Assembly: GCF_038019025.1 (NCBI RefSeq)
Contig: NZ_CP150496.1
Span: 833,501 to 897,500, forward strand
DNA length: 64,000 nucleotides
Source: Polaribacter marinaquae
GTDB lineage: Bacteria; Bacteroidota; Bacteroidia; Flavobacteriales; Flavobacteriaceae
Direction: 5' to 3'
Both the position numbers and the translations under genes were made by a program. Numbering within the stretch: position 1 is the stretch's first letter; the number at the start of each line of letters is the position of its first letter. Under the pieces are notes generated by a model. That model was not told the DNA's origin and did not search any database. It was given only the letters and a program-made list of their open reading frames with translations. Of this stretch, positions 47,099-54,926 are shown in pieces.

Positions 47099-48133
47099 AT
47101 GAACGTAGAATTGAAAAATATTAAAGTTTCATACCAAGAAAAAGCTTGGTCGAGTATTTCGAAAGAAATAACCTTGAGTGAAACTTTAAATATTATAAAT
47201 TCTGAATTATTGAAAGGTAAAATTGAACGATTAAGAAAAGAGCTTGAAAACGGAAATAAAGATTACTACGATAATAATAAAAAATCATTACCTGCTGTAA
47301 CCTTTTCGGCTACATTTCAAGAAAAAAGAAGAAAAGACAAACTAAAAGATTACAATCAAATTCTGGTCATTGATATTGACAAATTATCAATTGAAGAAAT
47401 GAAAATAGTTGGAGACGCTTTGAAAAACGAACCTCTAGTTTTTTCTTTTTGGAAATCTCCTTCAAACAAAGGTTACAAAGGTTTAATAAAATTAAGTTTT
47501 ATCGAAAAATTTGAAAAAATAAATACAGACTTCCAACATAAGTATGCTTTTAATTTAGTTTCAAGTTACTTCTTGGAAAATCACAAAATAGAATTAGATA
47601 AAAGTGGTAGCGATATAACAAGATTATGCTTTCTATCTTATGACCAAAAGATTATTATTAAAGAGAATATTCAAGAGTTCAAAGTTGAAAACTCAAATAT
47701 TCCAATAGAAACTAAAAAAAAGAAAGAAAATAATACAACCTTAAAATTCAGTAGTAATAAAGATGCGTTACACAATTCACTAAACAGAAACGACCCATAT
47801 GACAGACGCTTAATGAGTAATATAATCAGGTATTTAAATAACAAAAATCAGACTATAACTGAAACTTATGAAAGTTGGTGTAAAGTGGCAATGGCAATTG
47901 CCAACACTTTTACATTTGACGTTGGCAGAAACTATTTCGTTAAATTAAGCAAAAGAGATTCTAATAAATTCAACGAAATAAATTGTATAAACTTCCTTAT
48001 AAACTGTTATGAAAACAGAAATGGAGAAGTATCATTTGCTAGCATTGTTTTTCTAGCTAATAACAAAGGGTATAAAACAAAATATCAAAAAGATAATGGA
48101 GTACCGAAGACGGAAGGCGAAAGCCTCGAGTGA
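47099..48133 (+). CDS. VirE_N/BT4734-like primase-type protein with PriCT_2-like C-terminus
   Basis: 344 residues, cytoplasmic. The N-terminal 210 residues match the BT4734/VirE_N family: LPAVTFSATFQEKRR, the acidic pair in LVIDIDKL (D92, D94), SPSNKGYKGLIKLS, and DITRLCFLSYD near 172-182. Residues of about 235-335 look like a primase C-terminal PriCT_2 domain (SWCKVAMAIANTF, VSFASIVFLANNKGY). Such proteins normally carry a helicase domain, which is absent here. Its last codons and stop lie inside the predicted structured RNA that precedes the RT gene. I infer that it works with the RT, perhaps in priming or binding the RNA or cDNA. Confidence 0.72.
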   Translation: MNVELKNIKVSYQEKAWSSISKEITLSETLNIINSELLKGKIERLRKELENGNKDYYDNNKKSLPAVTFSATFQEKRRKDKLKDYNQILVIDIDKLSIEEMKIVGDALKNEPLVFSFWKSPSNKGYKGLIKLSFIEKFEKINTDFQHKYAFNLVSSYFLENHKIELDKSGSDITRLCFLSYDQKIIIKENIQEFKVENSNIPIETKKKKENNTTLKFSSNKDALHNSLNRNDPYDRRLMSNIIRYLNNKNQTITETYESWCKVAMAIANTFTFDVGRNYFVKLSKRDSNKFNEINCINFLINCYENRNGEVSFASIVFLANNKGYKTKYQKDNGVPKTEGESLE

Positions 48134-48245
48134 ATATCACTCTCGTAAACGATAAGGTTTCGTCAGAGAGCTTAAAAGAAACCGATGACTTATATGTCAG
48201 TATCTTTGTCAATATGTGCATTATGCACTTTACAGGTACTCCATT
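48095..48245 (+). ncRNA. Predicted structured RNA between the primase-like and RT genes
   Basis: A perfect 11-bp closing helix joins AATGGAGTACC (48095-48105) to GGTACTCCATT (48235-48245). Inside are five hairpins: AGGC-GAAA-GCCT (48115-48126, GNRA loop), GAGTGA with TCACTC (48128-48142, containing the upstream stop codon), GGTTTC (48156-48161) with GAAACC (48178-48183), TGAC (48186-48189) with GTCA (48196-48199), and GTGCA with TGCAC (48216-48228). The density of exact pairing in AT-rich DNA indicates a functional RNA, such as a template or cofactor RNA for the RT. No promoter box was found for it. Confidence 0.6.
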
Positions 48246-48258
48246 TATTTAAAAACCT

Positions 48259-50061
48259 ATGAAAGAATTTAATCTTTATTTTAATGAAACAGATATAATA
48301 AGACAACTGTGTAAAATCAGAGTAAAAATTGCTAAAAATAGAAACAAGAAACATCTATTACATTTACTTACTTCAGATAAAGATTACAATTATCATATAG
48401 AAAACAACTCAAAAGAGACGAACGAATTTGAAATTTACCAAAAAAGTATAAATGATAAATTAAAAACATTATTACCACCAAGAAGACAATGGGTAAAAAT
48501 AGGTTCAAAATCAAGAGTTAAGGATAAAGAAACAAATGAATTTCTGACTTCAAACGATAAAAATTTTTACGCACTTTTAAAGACAATTCGAAAACACAAA
48601 AAAAACAAATCAAAAGAACAATGGTTTATTAATTTAATGAAATTCGTTTCAGAAATTCAGAAAAAAGCATTGTCTAATTCTTATTCTGTTTCGAATCCTT
48701 TGATATTTCCAAAACTAAAAGAACCTATAAAAAAATCTCATAAAGAGAAAAACGATTGCAGACCAATTAGTATGTTTTCCATTGAAGACAGAGTAATTTT
48801 GAGTTTAACAAATAAATTTTTAACATCAATACTGGATAAATATTTTAAAGATTCTTCTTACGCTTTTCGTTCAAAAAAAATAGACAATAAGACTATATCA
48901 CATCATAATTGTATTAGAGATATAATAAAATACAAAAAAAGTAATCCTGCTTCAGAATTATATGTTATCGAATGTGATATGAAAAAATTCTATGACACAG
49001 TAAATCATAAAATTGCATTTGATATTTTTAAAAAATTAATTGATAAAGTAAATCAAGAATTTCCTGAATTGAATTTGAACCAACCTGTTCATATTTTTAA
49101 AAGTTTCTTAAATTGTTATTCATTTAATAAAAATGTAAAAGAAGCAGATAATCCTGATTATTGGAAATCCTACGAAATACCAAATGGCTCTTTTCCTTGG
49201 GTGGACAAAGACCTTTCTAAATATTATAAGAAAGACCACAACCAAAGAATTGGAGTTCCACAAGGTGGAGCATTATCTGGATTAATTGCAAACATTTACT
49301 TAAACAAAGCTGACATTGCACTTGAAAAACTACCCGTACTTTATTTAAGATTTTGTGATGATATGGTTGTTATACACGATGACAAGGAACAATGTGAAAA
49401 AGCAAAAAATGTTTATTTAGATTGTTTAAGAGAATTAAAACTATTTCCCCACAAATTCAAATCGACAGATGAATTATATACTTGCAAAATAAAAGACAGA
49501 AAAACTGATTACACACCTTTTTGGAATGGTAAATCAAAAGGTCCTTACAAATGGACTAATTCATTTAAAAATGGAGATTTCCCTTGGAAAGCTTTTGTTG
49601 GCTATGAGATAAATTTTAATTGCGAAACTAGAGTAAGAAAAAAATCATTTAACAAAGAAGTTATTAAACAATCGAAAATCGTTAACGAAATACAAAAAGC
49701 AATTGAAAACGAGCAAAGGTGTAAAAAAGGAACAGCAATTGAATCAGCAATAAATAGACTAATCGGAATGTCTGTTGGCAGAATTGGTTTAGATAATTTT
49801 AGTGAAGTTTCTACAGATATGTGTTGGAAAAATGGCTTTCAAGAATTAGAACTAAACAAACATTCAGCAGTCCAGATTAAGGAATTAGATAGAAATAGAA
49901 GTAAATTATATTATGATCTTTTCAAGCAAATAAAGGAATTAGAAGAAGAAAATGATGAAAAAATAGAACGTGGAGAAGATAATAGACAACATAAAAAATA
50001 CGATAAACCATTTAGTTATTATTATCAAATTCTCGAAAGAAAGAAAAATGGCAGCAGCTAA
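48259..50061 (+). CDS. Reverse transcriptase of uncertain class
   Basis: 600 residues. The RT core shows RPISMFSIEDR (from R168), motif A IECDMKKFYD with D240, motif B GVPQGGALSG (332-341), motif C RFCDDM with catalytic D367-D368 (F-C-D-D in place of Y-x-D-D), a motif D-like KLFPHKF, and FVGYEINF near 446-453. All catalytic aspartates are intact. About 160 extra residues precede the core and about 130 helical residues follow it. I see no Cas1, HNH endonuclease or retron VTG motif. The stop codon is part of the core of the downstream attC-like palindrome. It lies 13 bp after the structured RNA. Confidence 0.85.
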   Translation: MKEFNLYFNETDIIRQLCKIRVKIAKNRNKKHLLHLLTSDKDYNYHIENNSKETNEFEIYQKSINDKLKTLLPPRRQWVKIGSKSRVKDKETNEFLTSNDKNFYALLKTIRKHKKNKSKEQWFINLMKFVSEIQKKALSNSYSVSNPLIFPKLKEPIKKSHKEKNDCRPISMFSIEDRVILSLTNKFLTSILDKYFKDSSYAFRSKKIDNKTISHHNCIRDIIKYKKSNPASELYVIECDMKKFYDTVNHKIAFDIFKKLIDKVNQEFPELNLNQPVHIFKSFLNCYSFNKNVKEADNPDYWKSYEIPNGSFPWVDKDLSKYYKKDHNQRIGVPQGGALSGLIANIYLNKADIALEKLPVLYLRFCDDMVVIHDDKEQCEKAKNVYLDCLRELKLFPHKFKSTDELYTCKIKDRKTDYTPFWNGKSKGPYKWTNSFKNGDFPWKAFVGYEINFNCETRVRKKSFNKEVIKQSKIVNEIQKAIENEQRCKKGTAIESAINRLIGMSVGRIGLDNFSEVSTDMCWKNGFQELELNKHSAVQIKELDRNRSKLYYDLFKQIKELEEENDEKIERGEDNRQHKKYDKPFSYYYQILERKKNGSS

Positions 50062-50186
50062 CGCCGTATAAAATTAATTGCTGGTTTTAGCTTATTTACG
50101 AAAGTCCTCGCGGACTTTCTATCTGTGATTTATTTGCTAACTTTAGTGCTTAAAACACGCAACTAATCTTATACAACAACGTTAGC
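50057..50186. other. attC-like imperfect palindrome, right boundary of the RT module
   Basis: The ends GCTAACG (50057-50063) and CGTTAGC (50180-50186) pair. Inside them GTATAA (50066-50071) pairs with TTATAC (50169-50174), with spacers of 2 and 5 bp. The stem continues with mismatches (ATTA and TTGC with TAAT and GCAA), and an 8-bp perfect hairpin GAAAGTCC/GGACTTTC (50100-50107 with 50112-50119) tips the structure. Integron attC sites have this outer-core, spacer, inner-arm, variable-tip organisation. The 130-bp size is at the upper end for attC. No integrase gene is in the window. Confidence 0.55.
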
Positions 50187-51141
50187 GAAACCTCTTAAAA
50201 AATTTAGATTTTAAAAACCCAGAGCCGTAACCATAAAATTGGGTTAAAGAAGTTACAATACTTAAAAATGCAACTTTTACACTTTTGTTTTGAAACAAAG
50301 AGTCTAGAAATAGTATGCACAAATAAAAGCAGTATAAGTAAAATAATTGTGGGTAACCAAAAAATGCCGCAATAATACCTATATCTAAACCTATTATAAA
50401 AATACTAGGAAACCAATAGGTAATTTTAGCAGTTTCTGGATACTTTTTATTTAAAATAGGTCTTGCGGTACCAAAACCAAAGGTTTGGTTAAAAAACTGG
50501 TTAATTGTGCTTCTGCGTTTATGATACACAAAGGCTTTTTCTATTAGTTGGGTTTCAAAACCATTTTCCCACAGTCTAAAAGTTAAATCGATATCTTCGC
50601 CGTTTTTCATTTTAGAAAAACCCTGTGTATTTTGAAAGGCTTTTTTAGAAAGCCCAAGATTAAAACTTCTGGGCTGAAATTTACCAACACTTTTTTTCTT
50701 TCCTCTAATTCCGCCAGTTGTTACCACAGACGTCATCGAGTAATTAATGGCTTTTTGTAAATCTGTAAAACTTTCATGCGCTGCATCTGGTCCGCCAAAA
50801 GCATCTGTAAAATTGGTTTCTAAAGCTTTTTTTACTGCAGTTAGATAGCTTTTAGGCACCAACACATCAGAATCTAAAATAATAAAATAGTTTCCGGTTG
50901 CTTTTTGCATTCCGAAATTTCTACTTGCTCCTGCACCACTATTTTCTTTAAAAAAGTATTTTAAATTTAGTTTGTTGTTATATTTTGCAACAATTTGTTC
51001 GCTTTTTTCTGTTGAACCATCTTCGATTATTAAAACTTCAAAATCGTTAAAAAAATCTTGTTGGGTAAGACTTTCTAACAATTCGTCTATTTCTTTAGGA
51101 CGATTGTAAACGGGAACTATGATAGAAAAATTAAGGTTCAA
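50182..51141 (-). CDS. Family 2 glycosyltransferase with C-terminal membrane region
   Basis: 319 residues. A GT2 GT-A fold starts FSIIVPVYNRPKEIDELL, with the nucleotide-sugar metal motif ILDSDV near residue 93 and an acceptor-side segment NGEDIDLTFRLWENG near 175-190. Two or three hydrophobic segments near 245-290 anchor it in the inner membrane. Donor and acceptor are unknown; surface polysaccharide synthesis is likely. The last codons (FRF, R, stop) run into the core of the attC-like palindrome, so the native 3' end may have been altered when that element arrived. Confidence 0.85.
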   Translation of the reverse strand: MNLNFSIIVPVYNRPKEIDELLESLTQQDFFNDFEVLIIEDGSTEKSEQIVAKYNNKLNLKYFFKENSGAGASRNFGMQKATGNYFIILDSDVLVPKSYLTAVKKALETNFTDAFGGPDAAHESFTDLQKAINYSMTSVVTTGGIRGKKKSVGKFQPRSFNLGLSKKAFQNTQGFSKMKNGEDIDLTFRLWENGFETQLIEKAFVYHKRRSTINQFFNQTFGFGTARPILNKKYPETAKITYWFPSIFIIGLDIGIIAAFFGYPQLFYLYCFYLCILFLDSLFQNKSVKVAFLSIVTSLTQFYGYGSGFLKSKFFKRFR

Positions 51142-51183
51142 AATGTGTTTGAAATATGTGTTTTGTAAATGTAGAAAAATTAA

Positions 51184-51222
51184 AAAAGCTGAAAGTTTTT
51201 ATTTCTAAAAATTTCAGCTTTT
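51184..51222. terminator. Terminator-like hairpin upstream of the glycosyltransferase gene
   Basis: AAAAGCTGAAA (51184-51194) pairs with TTTCAGCTTTT (51212-51222). The loop is 17 nt. It could end fabI transcription (minus strand) before the glycosyltransferase gene. Confidence 0.5.
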
Positions 51223-51269
51223 AAATATGCATTTTGTTTTTCTGTTTCTAATTGCTAGCAAACAAGTTT

Positions 51270-51343
51270 AGCCCTGATTGAGCGGCATGTTTGAGCTCTT
51301 TTGAGGCACGAAAAAAGCGAGTAGCGAAAGCAGGAAATAGCTT
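51270..51343 (+). ncRNA. Conserved flavobacterial RNA-like element, copy B (possibly Flavo-1)
   Basis: Shares block order with copy A near 4.7 kb: GATTGAGCGGCAT, CTTTTGAGGCACGAAAAAA, then GCGAAAGCAGG and AATAGC. The ends pair as CCTG (51272-51275) with CAGG (51331-51334) and flanking AGC/GCT-type bases. Relative to copy A the pairing bases differ but pairing is kept. It lies between the glycosyltransferase gene and the fabI stop codon. The transcribed strand is not certain. Confidence 0.5.
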
Positions 51344-51352
51344 CTAAAAAAA

Positions 51353-52159
51353 TTACTCGAATTTTTCTATCACAGCATCGCTTACGCCCATATTAGAGAA
51401 TCCGCCATCGTGAAACAAGTTTTGTAAAGTTACTTTTTTTGTTAAGTCTGAAAACAGAGAAATTGTATAATCTGCACATTCTAATGCGGTTGCGTTACCT
51501 AACGGCGACATTTGGTCTGCGTATTTTATAAAACCATCGAAACCTTTAACACCGCTACCTGCAGTTGTTGGCGTTGGCGATTGAGAAATGGTGTTTACTC
51601 TAACTTTATGATCTCTACCAAAGAAATATCCAAAACTACGTGCAATAGACTCTAAATAGGCTTTATTGTCTGCCATATCGTTGTAATCTGGAAAAACTCT
51701 TTGTGCAGCCATGTAGGTTAAGGCAACTATACTACCCCATTGGTTCATGGCGTTTTTGTTGTACAAAACATTCATAGTTTTATGAAAAGAAACTGCAGAA
51801 ACATCCCATCCTTTTGTTGTAAAATCGTACTTAGGATCTGTGTAATGTTTACCTTTTCTTACGTTTACAGACATACCAATTGAGTGTAAAACGAAATCTA
51901 TTTTTCCGCCTAAAATTTCCATAGATTTTTCTACAAGGTTTTCTAGATCGTCCATAGAAGTAGCATCTGCAGGTATAATTTGCGAGCCCGTTTTTTCTGC
52001 TAAAGCATCTAACTGCCCCATTCGCATTGCAATTGGCGCGTTTGTTAAAACAAACTCGGCCCCTTCTTCATGTGCTCTTTCTGCAACTTTCCAGGCAATT
52101 GAGTGTTCGTTTAAAGCTCCGAAAATAATACCTTTTTTCCCTTTAAGTAAATTGTACAT
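51353..52159 (-). CDS. fabI: Enoyl-[acyl-carrier-protein] reductase
   Basis: 268 residues. FabI performs the last reduction of the fatty acid elongation cycle with NADH. The sequence shows a Rossmann start (GKKGIIFGALNEHSIAWKVA), the HSIGM segment, and the catalytic Tyr-x6-Lys in DYNDMADNKAYLE. SPTPTTAGSGVKGF belongs to the substrate-binding loop. Length is normal. It is the last gene of the minus-strand run after recN (24 bp gap), and a conserved RNA-like element lies directly after its stop codon. Confidence 0.95.
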   Translation of the reverse strand: MYNLLKGKKGIIFGALNEHSIAWKVAERAHEEGAEFVLTNAPIAMRMGQLDALAEKTGSQIIPADATSMDDLENLVEKSMEILGGKIDFVLHSIGMSVNVRKGKHYTDPKYDFTTKGWDVSAVSFHKTMNVLYNKNAMNQWGSIVALTYMAAQRVFPDYNDMADNKAYLESIARSFGYFFGRDHKVRVNTISQSPTPTTAGSGVKGFDGFIKYADQMSPLGNATALECADYTISLFSDLTKKVTLQNLFHDGGFSNMGVSDAVIEKFE

Positions 52160-52183
52160 ATGTATAAAAATTTAATGCTTTTT

Positions 52184-53836
52184 TTAATTTAGTAGTTCTT
52201 TTGCATGTGTTAATGCCGATTCTGAGATGTCTTTACCACTTAACATTTCTGCAATTTCTTTAACACGCTCTTCGGCTGTTAATTGTTTTAAATTTGTGGT
52301 GGTTACACCATTAACTTCTGCTTTATACACTTTATAATGGCTGTTACCTTTTGCAGCAATTTGCGGTAAATGTGTAATTGCAATAACTTGCATATTCTTA
52401 CTCATTTGTTGCATTATTGCCGCTATTTTATTAGAAACTTCACCAGAAACACCGGTATCGATTTCATCGAAAATAATGGTTGGTAATTGTGTGTTTTCTG
52501 ATAAGATGGTTTTAACAGATAGCATAATTCTAGACAACTCACCACCAGATGCAACTTTTTTAAGCTCGCCAAAGTTACCACCTTTGTTTGCAGAGAATAA
52601 GAACGTTAGCTCGTCTTTACCATTTGAAAAATAGTTTTTGGTTGGCTTTATTTTTATTGAAAAACGGGCGTTTTCCATACCTAAATCTGCCAATAAAACT
52701 TCTAATTGTTTGTTTAATTTTGGTATTGATGCAGTTCTTGCTTTTGTGATTAAACCGGCTACTTTGTCTAATTTTTCTGATACAGAAGCTATCTCTTGTT
52801 GCTTTTTTTGTATAAACTCGTCTGCAGATTCTACGGCAACAACTTTTTCTGATATTTCTTCGAAAACTGCTAGCAATTCTTTGTTAGAATTAACCAAATG
52901 TTTTTTCTGTAAATTGTATAGCAGTTGTAATCTATCATTGATTTCTTCTGCTTCATTCGGATTAAAATCTACATTTTCGTTTGCGTCTTCTAATTCTGAA
53001 ACAACATCATCAATTTCTATTTTTACGGATGTTATTCTTGCTGATAATTCTTGATATTCTTTAGAAAAAGATGCAATTTTAGTCAAACGATTGTCTAAAG
53101 TATTTAGCAAGTTTTGAATGCCTATTTCTTCGTTTATTGTTAGTTCTAAAGCTTCTGCTAAATTGTCTTTAATTTCTTCTATGTTGTTTAGCTTTTCTAG
53201 TTTTTCTTCTAAAACTTCTTGCTCATCAACTTTAATTTTAGCGTCTTCTAACTCTTTAAACAAATGCAAATTGTAATCGTACTGCTTATTTGCTTCTTGC
53301 TGTTTTTCTTCTAATTTTAAAAGTTCTCTTTTTAATTTATTTAACTGCGAAAAACCTCTTTTATATGACGCTATTCTTGGTGCATTTTTGGCTAAAGCAT
53401 CTAATATCGAAAACTGAAAATTAGTATCAGACAATTGCATTGTTTGATGTTGCGAGTGTACATCGATTAATTTTACTCTTAATTGGTTTAAAACCGTTAA
53501 GGTTACAGGTGTATCGTTTATAAAAGCTCTAGATTTACCAGATGGTAAAATTTCTCTTCTAATAATGGTTTCTGCTTCGTAATCTAAGTCTACTTCTTCG
53601 AAAAAATCTTGTAAATTGTAGTTAGAAATGGCAACTTTGGCTTCTACAATACACTTTTTTGTAGTGTCTTTTAATGATGACAAATCTGCCCTATTACCTA
53701 AAACCAAGCCCAAGGCACCTAATAAAATAGATTTACCTGCACCAGTTTCTCCTGTAATTATAGACAAACCCGAAGAAAAATCGATACTTAATTGATTGAT
53801 TAACGCGTAGTTATTTATGGATAATTGTGATAGCAA
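52184..53836 (-). CDS. recN: DNA repair protein RecN
   Basis: 550 residues, the family length. RecN is an SMC-like ATPase acting in recombinational repair of double-strand breaks. It shows a Walker A motif GETGAGKSI near residue 33, long central coiled coils (about 150-360), the ABC signature VASGGELSRIML and a Walker B motif PTIIFDEIDTGVSG followed by ITHLPQIAA. It follows porD in a conserved Bacteroidota gene order and precedes fabI. Confidence 0.96.
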   Translation of the reverse strand: MLSQLSINNYALINQLSIDFSSGLSIITGETGAGKSILLGALGLVLGNRADLSSLKDTTKKCIVEAKVAISNYNLQDFFEEVDLDYEAETIIRREILPSGKSRAFINDTPVTLTVLNQLRVKLIDVHSQHQTMQLSDTNFQFSILDALAKNAPRIASYKRGFSQLNKLKRELLKLEEKQQEANKQYDYNLHLFKELEDAKIKVDEQEVLEEKLEKLNNIEEIKDNLAEALELTINEEIGIQNLLNTLDNRLTKIASFSKEYQELSARITSVKIEIDDVVSELEDANENVDFNPNEAEEINDRLQLLYNLQKKHLVNSNKELLAVFEEISEKVVAVESADEFIQKKQQEIASVSEKLDKVAGLITKARTASIPKLNKQLEVLLADLGMENARFSIKIKPTKNYFSNGKDELTFLFSANKGGNFGELKKVASGGELSRIMLSVKTILSENTQLPTIIFDEIDTGVSGEVSNKIAAIMQQMSKNMQVIAITHLPQIAAKGNSHYKVYKAEVNGVTTTNLKQLTAEERVKEIAEMLSGKDISESALTHAKELLN

Positions 53837-53978
53837 ATTCTCTAGATTTTAAAAGATAAAATTAGTGAAAATTTGTTGAATACTAAACATCGAAAATTTA
53901 ATTATAACACAAAGGATAAAATTAAAATCAGTAGATTTTAGTAGCTAAAAATTAAGTAATTTTTAGCTATCAAAAAGC

Positions 53979-54869
53979 CTAATCTAACTTTCTCCACTTA
54001 GAATTATTATTGGTAGAAATTTTTCGAACAGTTTGTATAAGACGTTGTTTATTTCTTGTTTTGGTATCTTCTGAATATAGATTTACAATTTCATCTGCTT
54101 TCGCATCAAAAAACAATCTAATTAAATAATTACCAACTGTTTTGTTGTAAATACTTTCTAACGCAATTACACTATCTTCTATACTTTGTTGTGCAGAAGC
54201 TTTTGCGCCTACAAGATTATCAAGTCCGTTTCTATGATAATTGTAAAGTATATTTCTGTAAGCTTTTAATTTAGGCGATATTAAATTATCTATTAATAAA
54301 TATCTATTTTGTTTACCAACAACATTTTGCCATGACGATAAACCACTTTGTTGCGCTTGTAGCATTACATTTTGCGCTTCTTTTAATTCTTTATCACCAG
54401 CAAACTTGCCAAATGTATCTGCATCTACACCAATAATTATATTTGCATAAAATACAATGGTAGAAATTAAATTACTATCAAAAGCATTTTTATTATAAAT
54501 TAAAGGATCAAACTCGTTGTATTTAAAATTGAATTCGTTGTCTTTAATATTTAAAACAGGCGATGGATAGCTAGAGTTATAAACGGGTCTAGATGATTGT
54601 ACTTGCAATGTGGCAGTAAAATTATTGTTATCTCTAGAAGTAATAATGATTGTCATAGCACAATCGATACGTTCTTCTGGTTTTACAGTTCTATCTGTCC
54701 ATTTTGTTTGATTGATATACTCGCTTAAAGCTCTTTGTAAAGTAGTAAATACTTGTTTGTTAGAACCCGCAATTTGATCTGAATTAACGGTTACCAAACA
54801 ATTTAATTCTTGTGCAGTAAAAGTAATTACAGTAAAAAATATAAAAAGTAGTGATGTTATTTTGCGCAT
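53979..54869 (-). CDS. porD: PorD-family protein (DUF4835), type IX secretion-associated
   Basis: 296 residues from the ATG at 54867-54869. A TTG two codons earlier overlaps a TAnnTTTG promoter box (minus strand, 54873-54880), so the ATG is chosen; translation may then begin almost at the transcript start. A signal peptide (MRKITSLLFIFFTVITFTAQ) precedes the DUF4835 domain, with LNCLVTVNSDQIAGSNKQVF near its start. PorD proteins are reported as needed for type IX secretion. The position between coaBC and recN is typical. The window encodes at least two T9SS cargo proteins. Confidence 0.88.
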   Translation of the reverse strand: MRKITSLLFIFFTVITFTAQELNCLVTVNSDQIAGSNKQVFTTLQRALSEYINQTKWTDRTVKPEERIDCAMTIIITSRDNNNFTATLQVQSSRPVYNSSYPSPVLNIKDNEFNFKYNEFDPLIYNKNAFDSNLISTIVFYANIIIGVDADTFGKFAGDKELKEAQNVMLQAQQSGLSSWQNVVGKQNRYLLIDNLISPKLKAYRNILYNYHRNGLDNLVGAKASAQQSIEDSVIALESIYNKTVGNYLIRLFFDAKADEIVNLYSEDTKTRNKQRLIQTVRKISTNNNSKWRKLD

Positions 54870-54926
54870 ACTCAAATTTAGATTTTTTATTAAAAGAAAG
54901 CAACAGTTTGTAATACTATTAGAATC

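Noticed and set aside
48095..50061. Classical retron
   Set aside because: The typical retron VTG segment was not seen after motif C, the RT is about twice the usual length, and the RNA does not show an obvious msr/msd inverted repeat with a priming guanosine. It is not fully excluded.
47099..50186. Diversity-generating retroelement
   Set aside because: No template/variable repeat pair or adenine-biased variable region was found near the RT, there is no Avd-like gene, and the RT is much longer than DGR RTs.
48095..50186. Group II intron
   Set aside because: I see no domain V/VI sequence after the RT and no maturase or HNH region. The palindromes at the ends resemble attC sites rather than intron boundaries.
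54870..54875. TTG start of porD
   Set aside because: It falls within the promoter box; the ATG two codons later gives a clean signal peptide.
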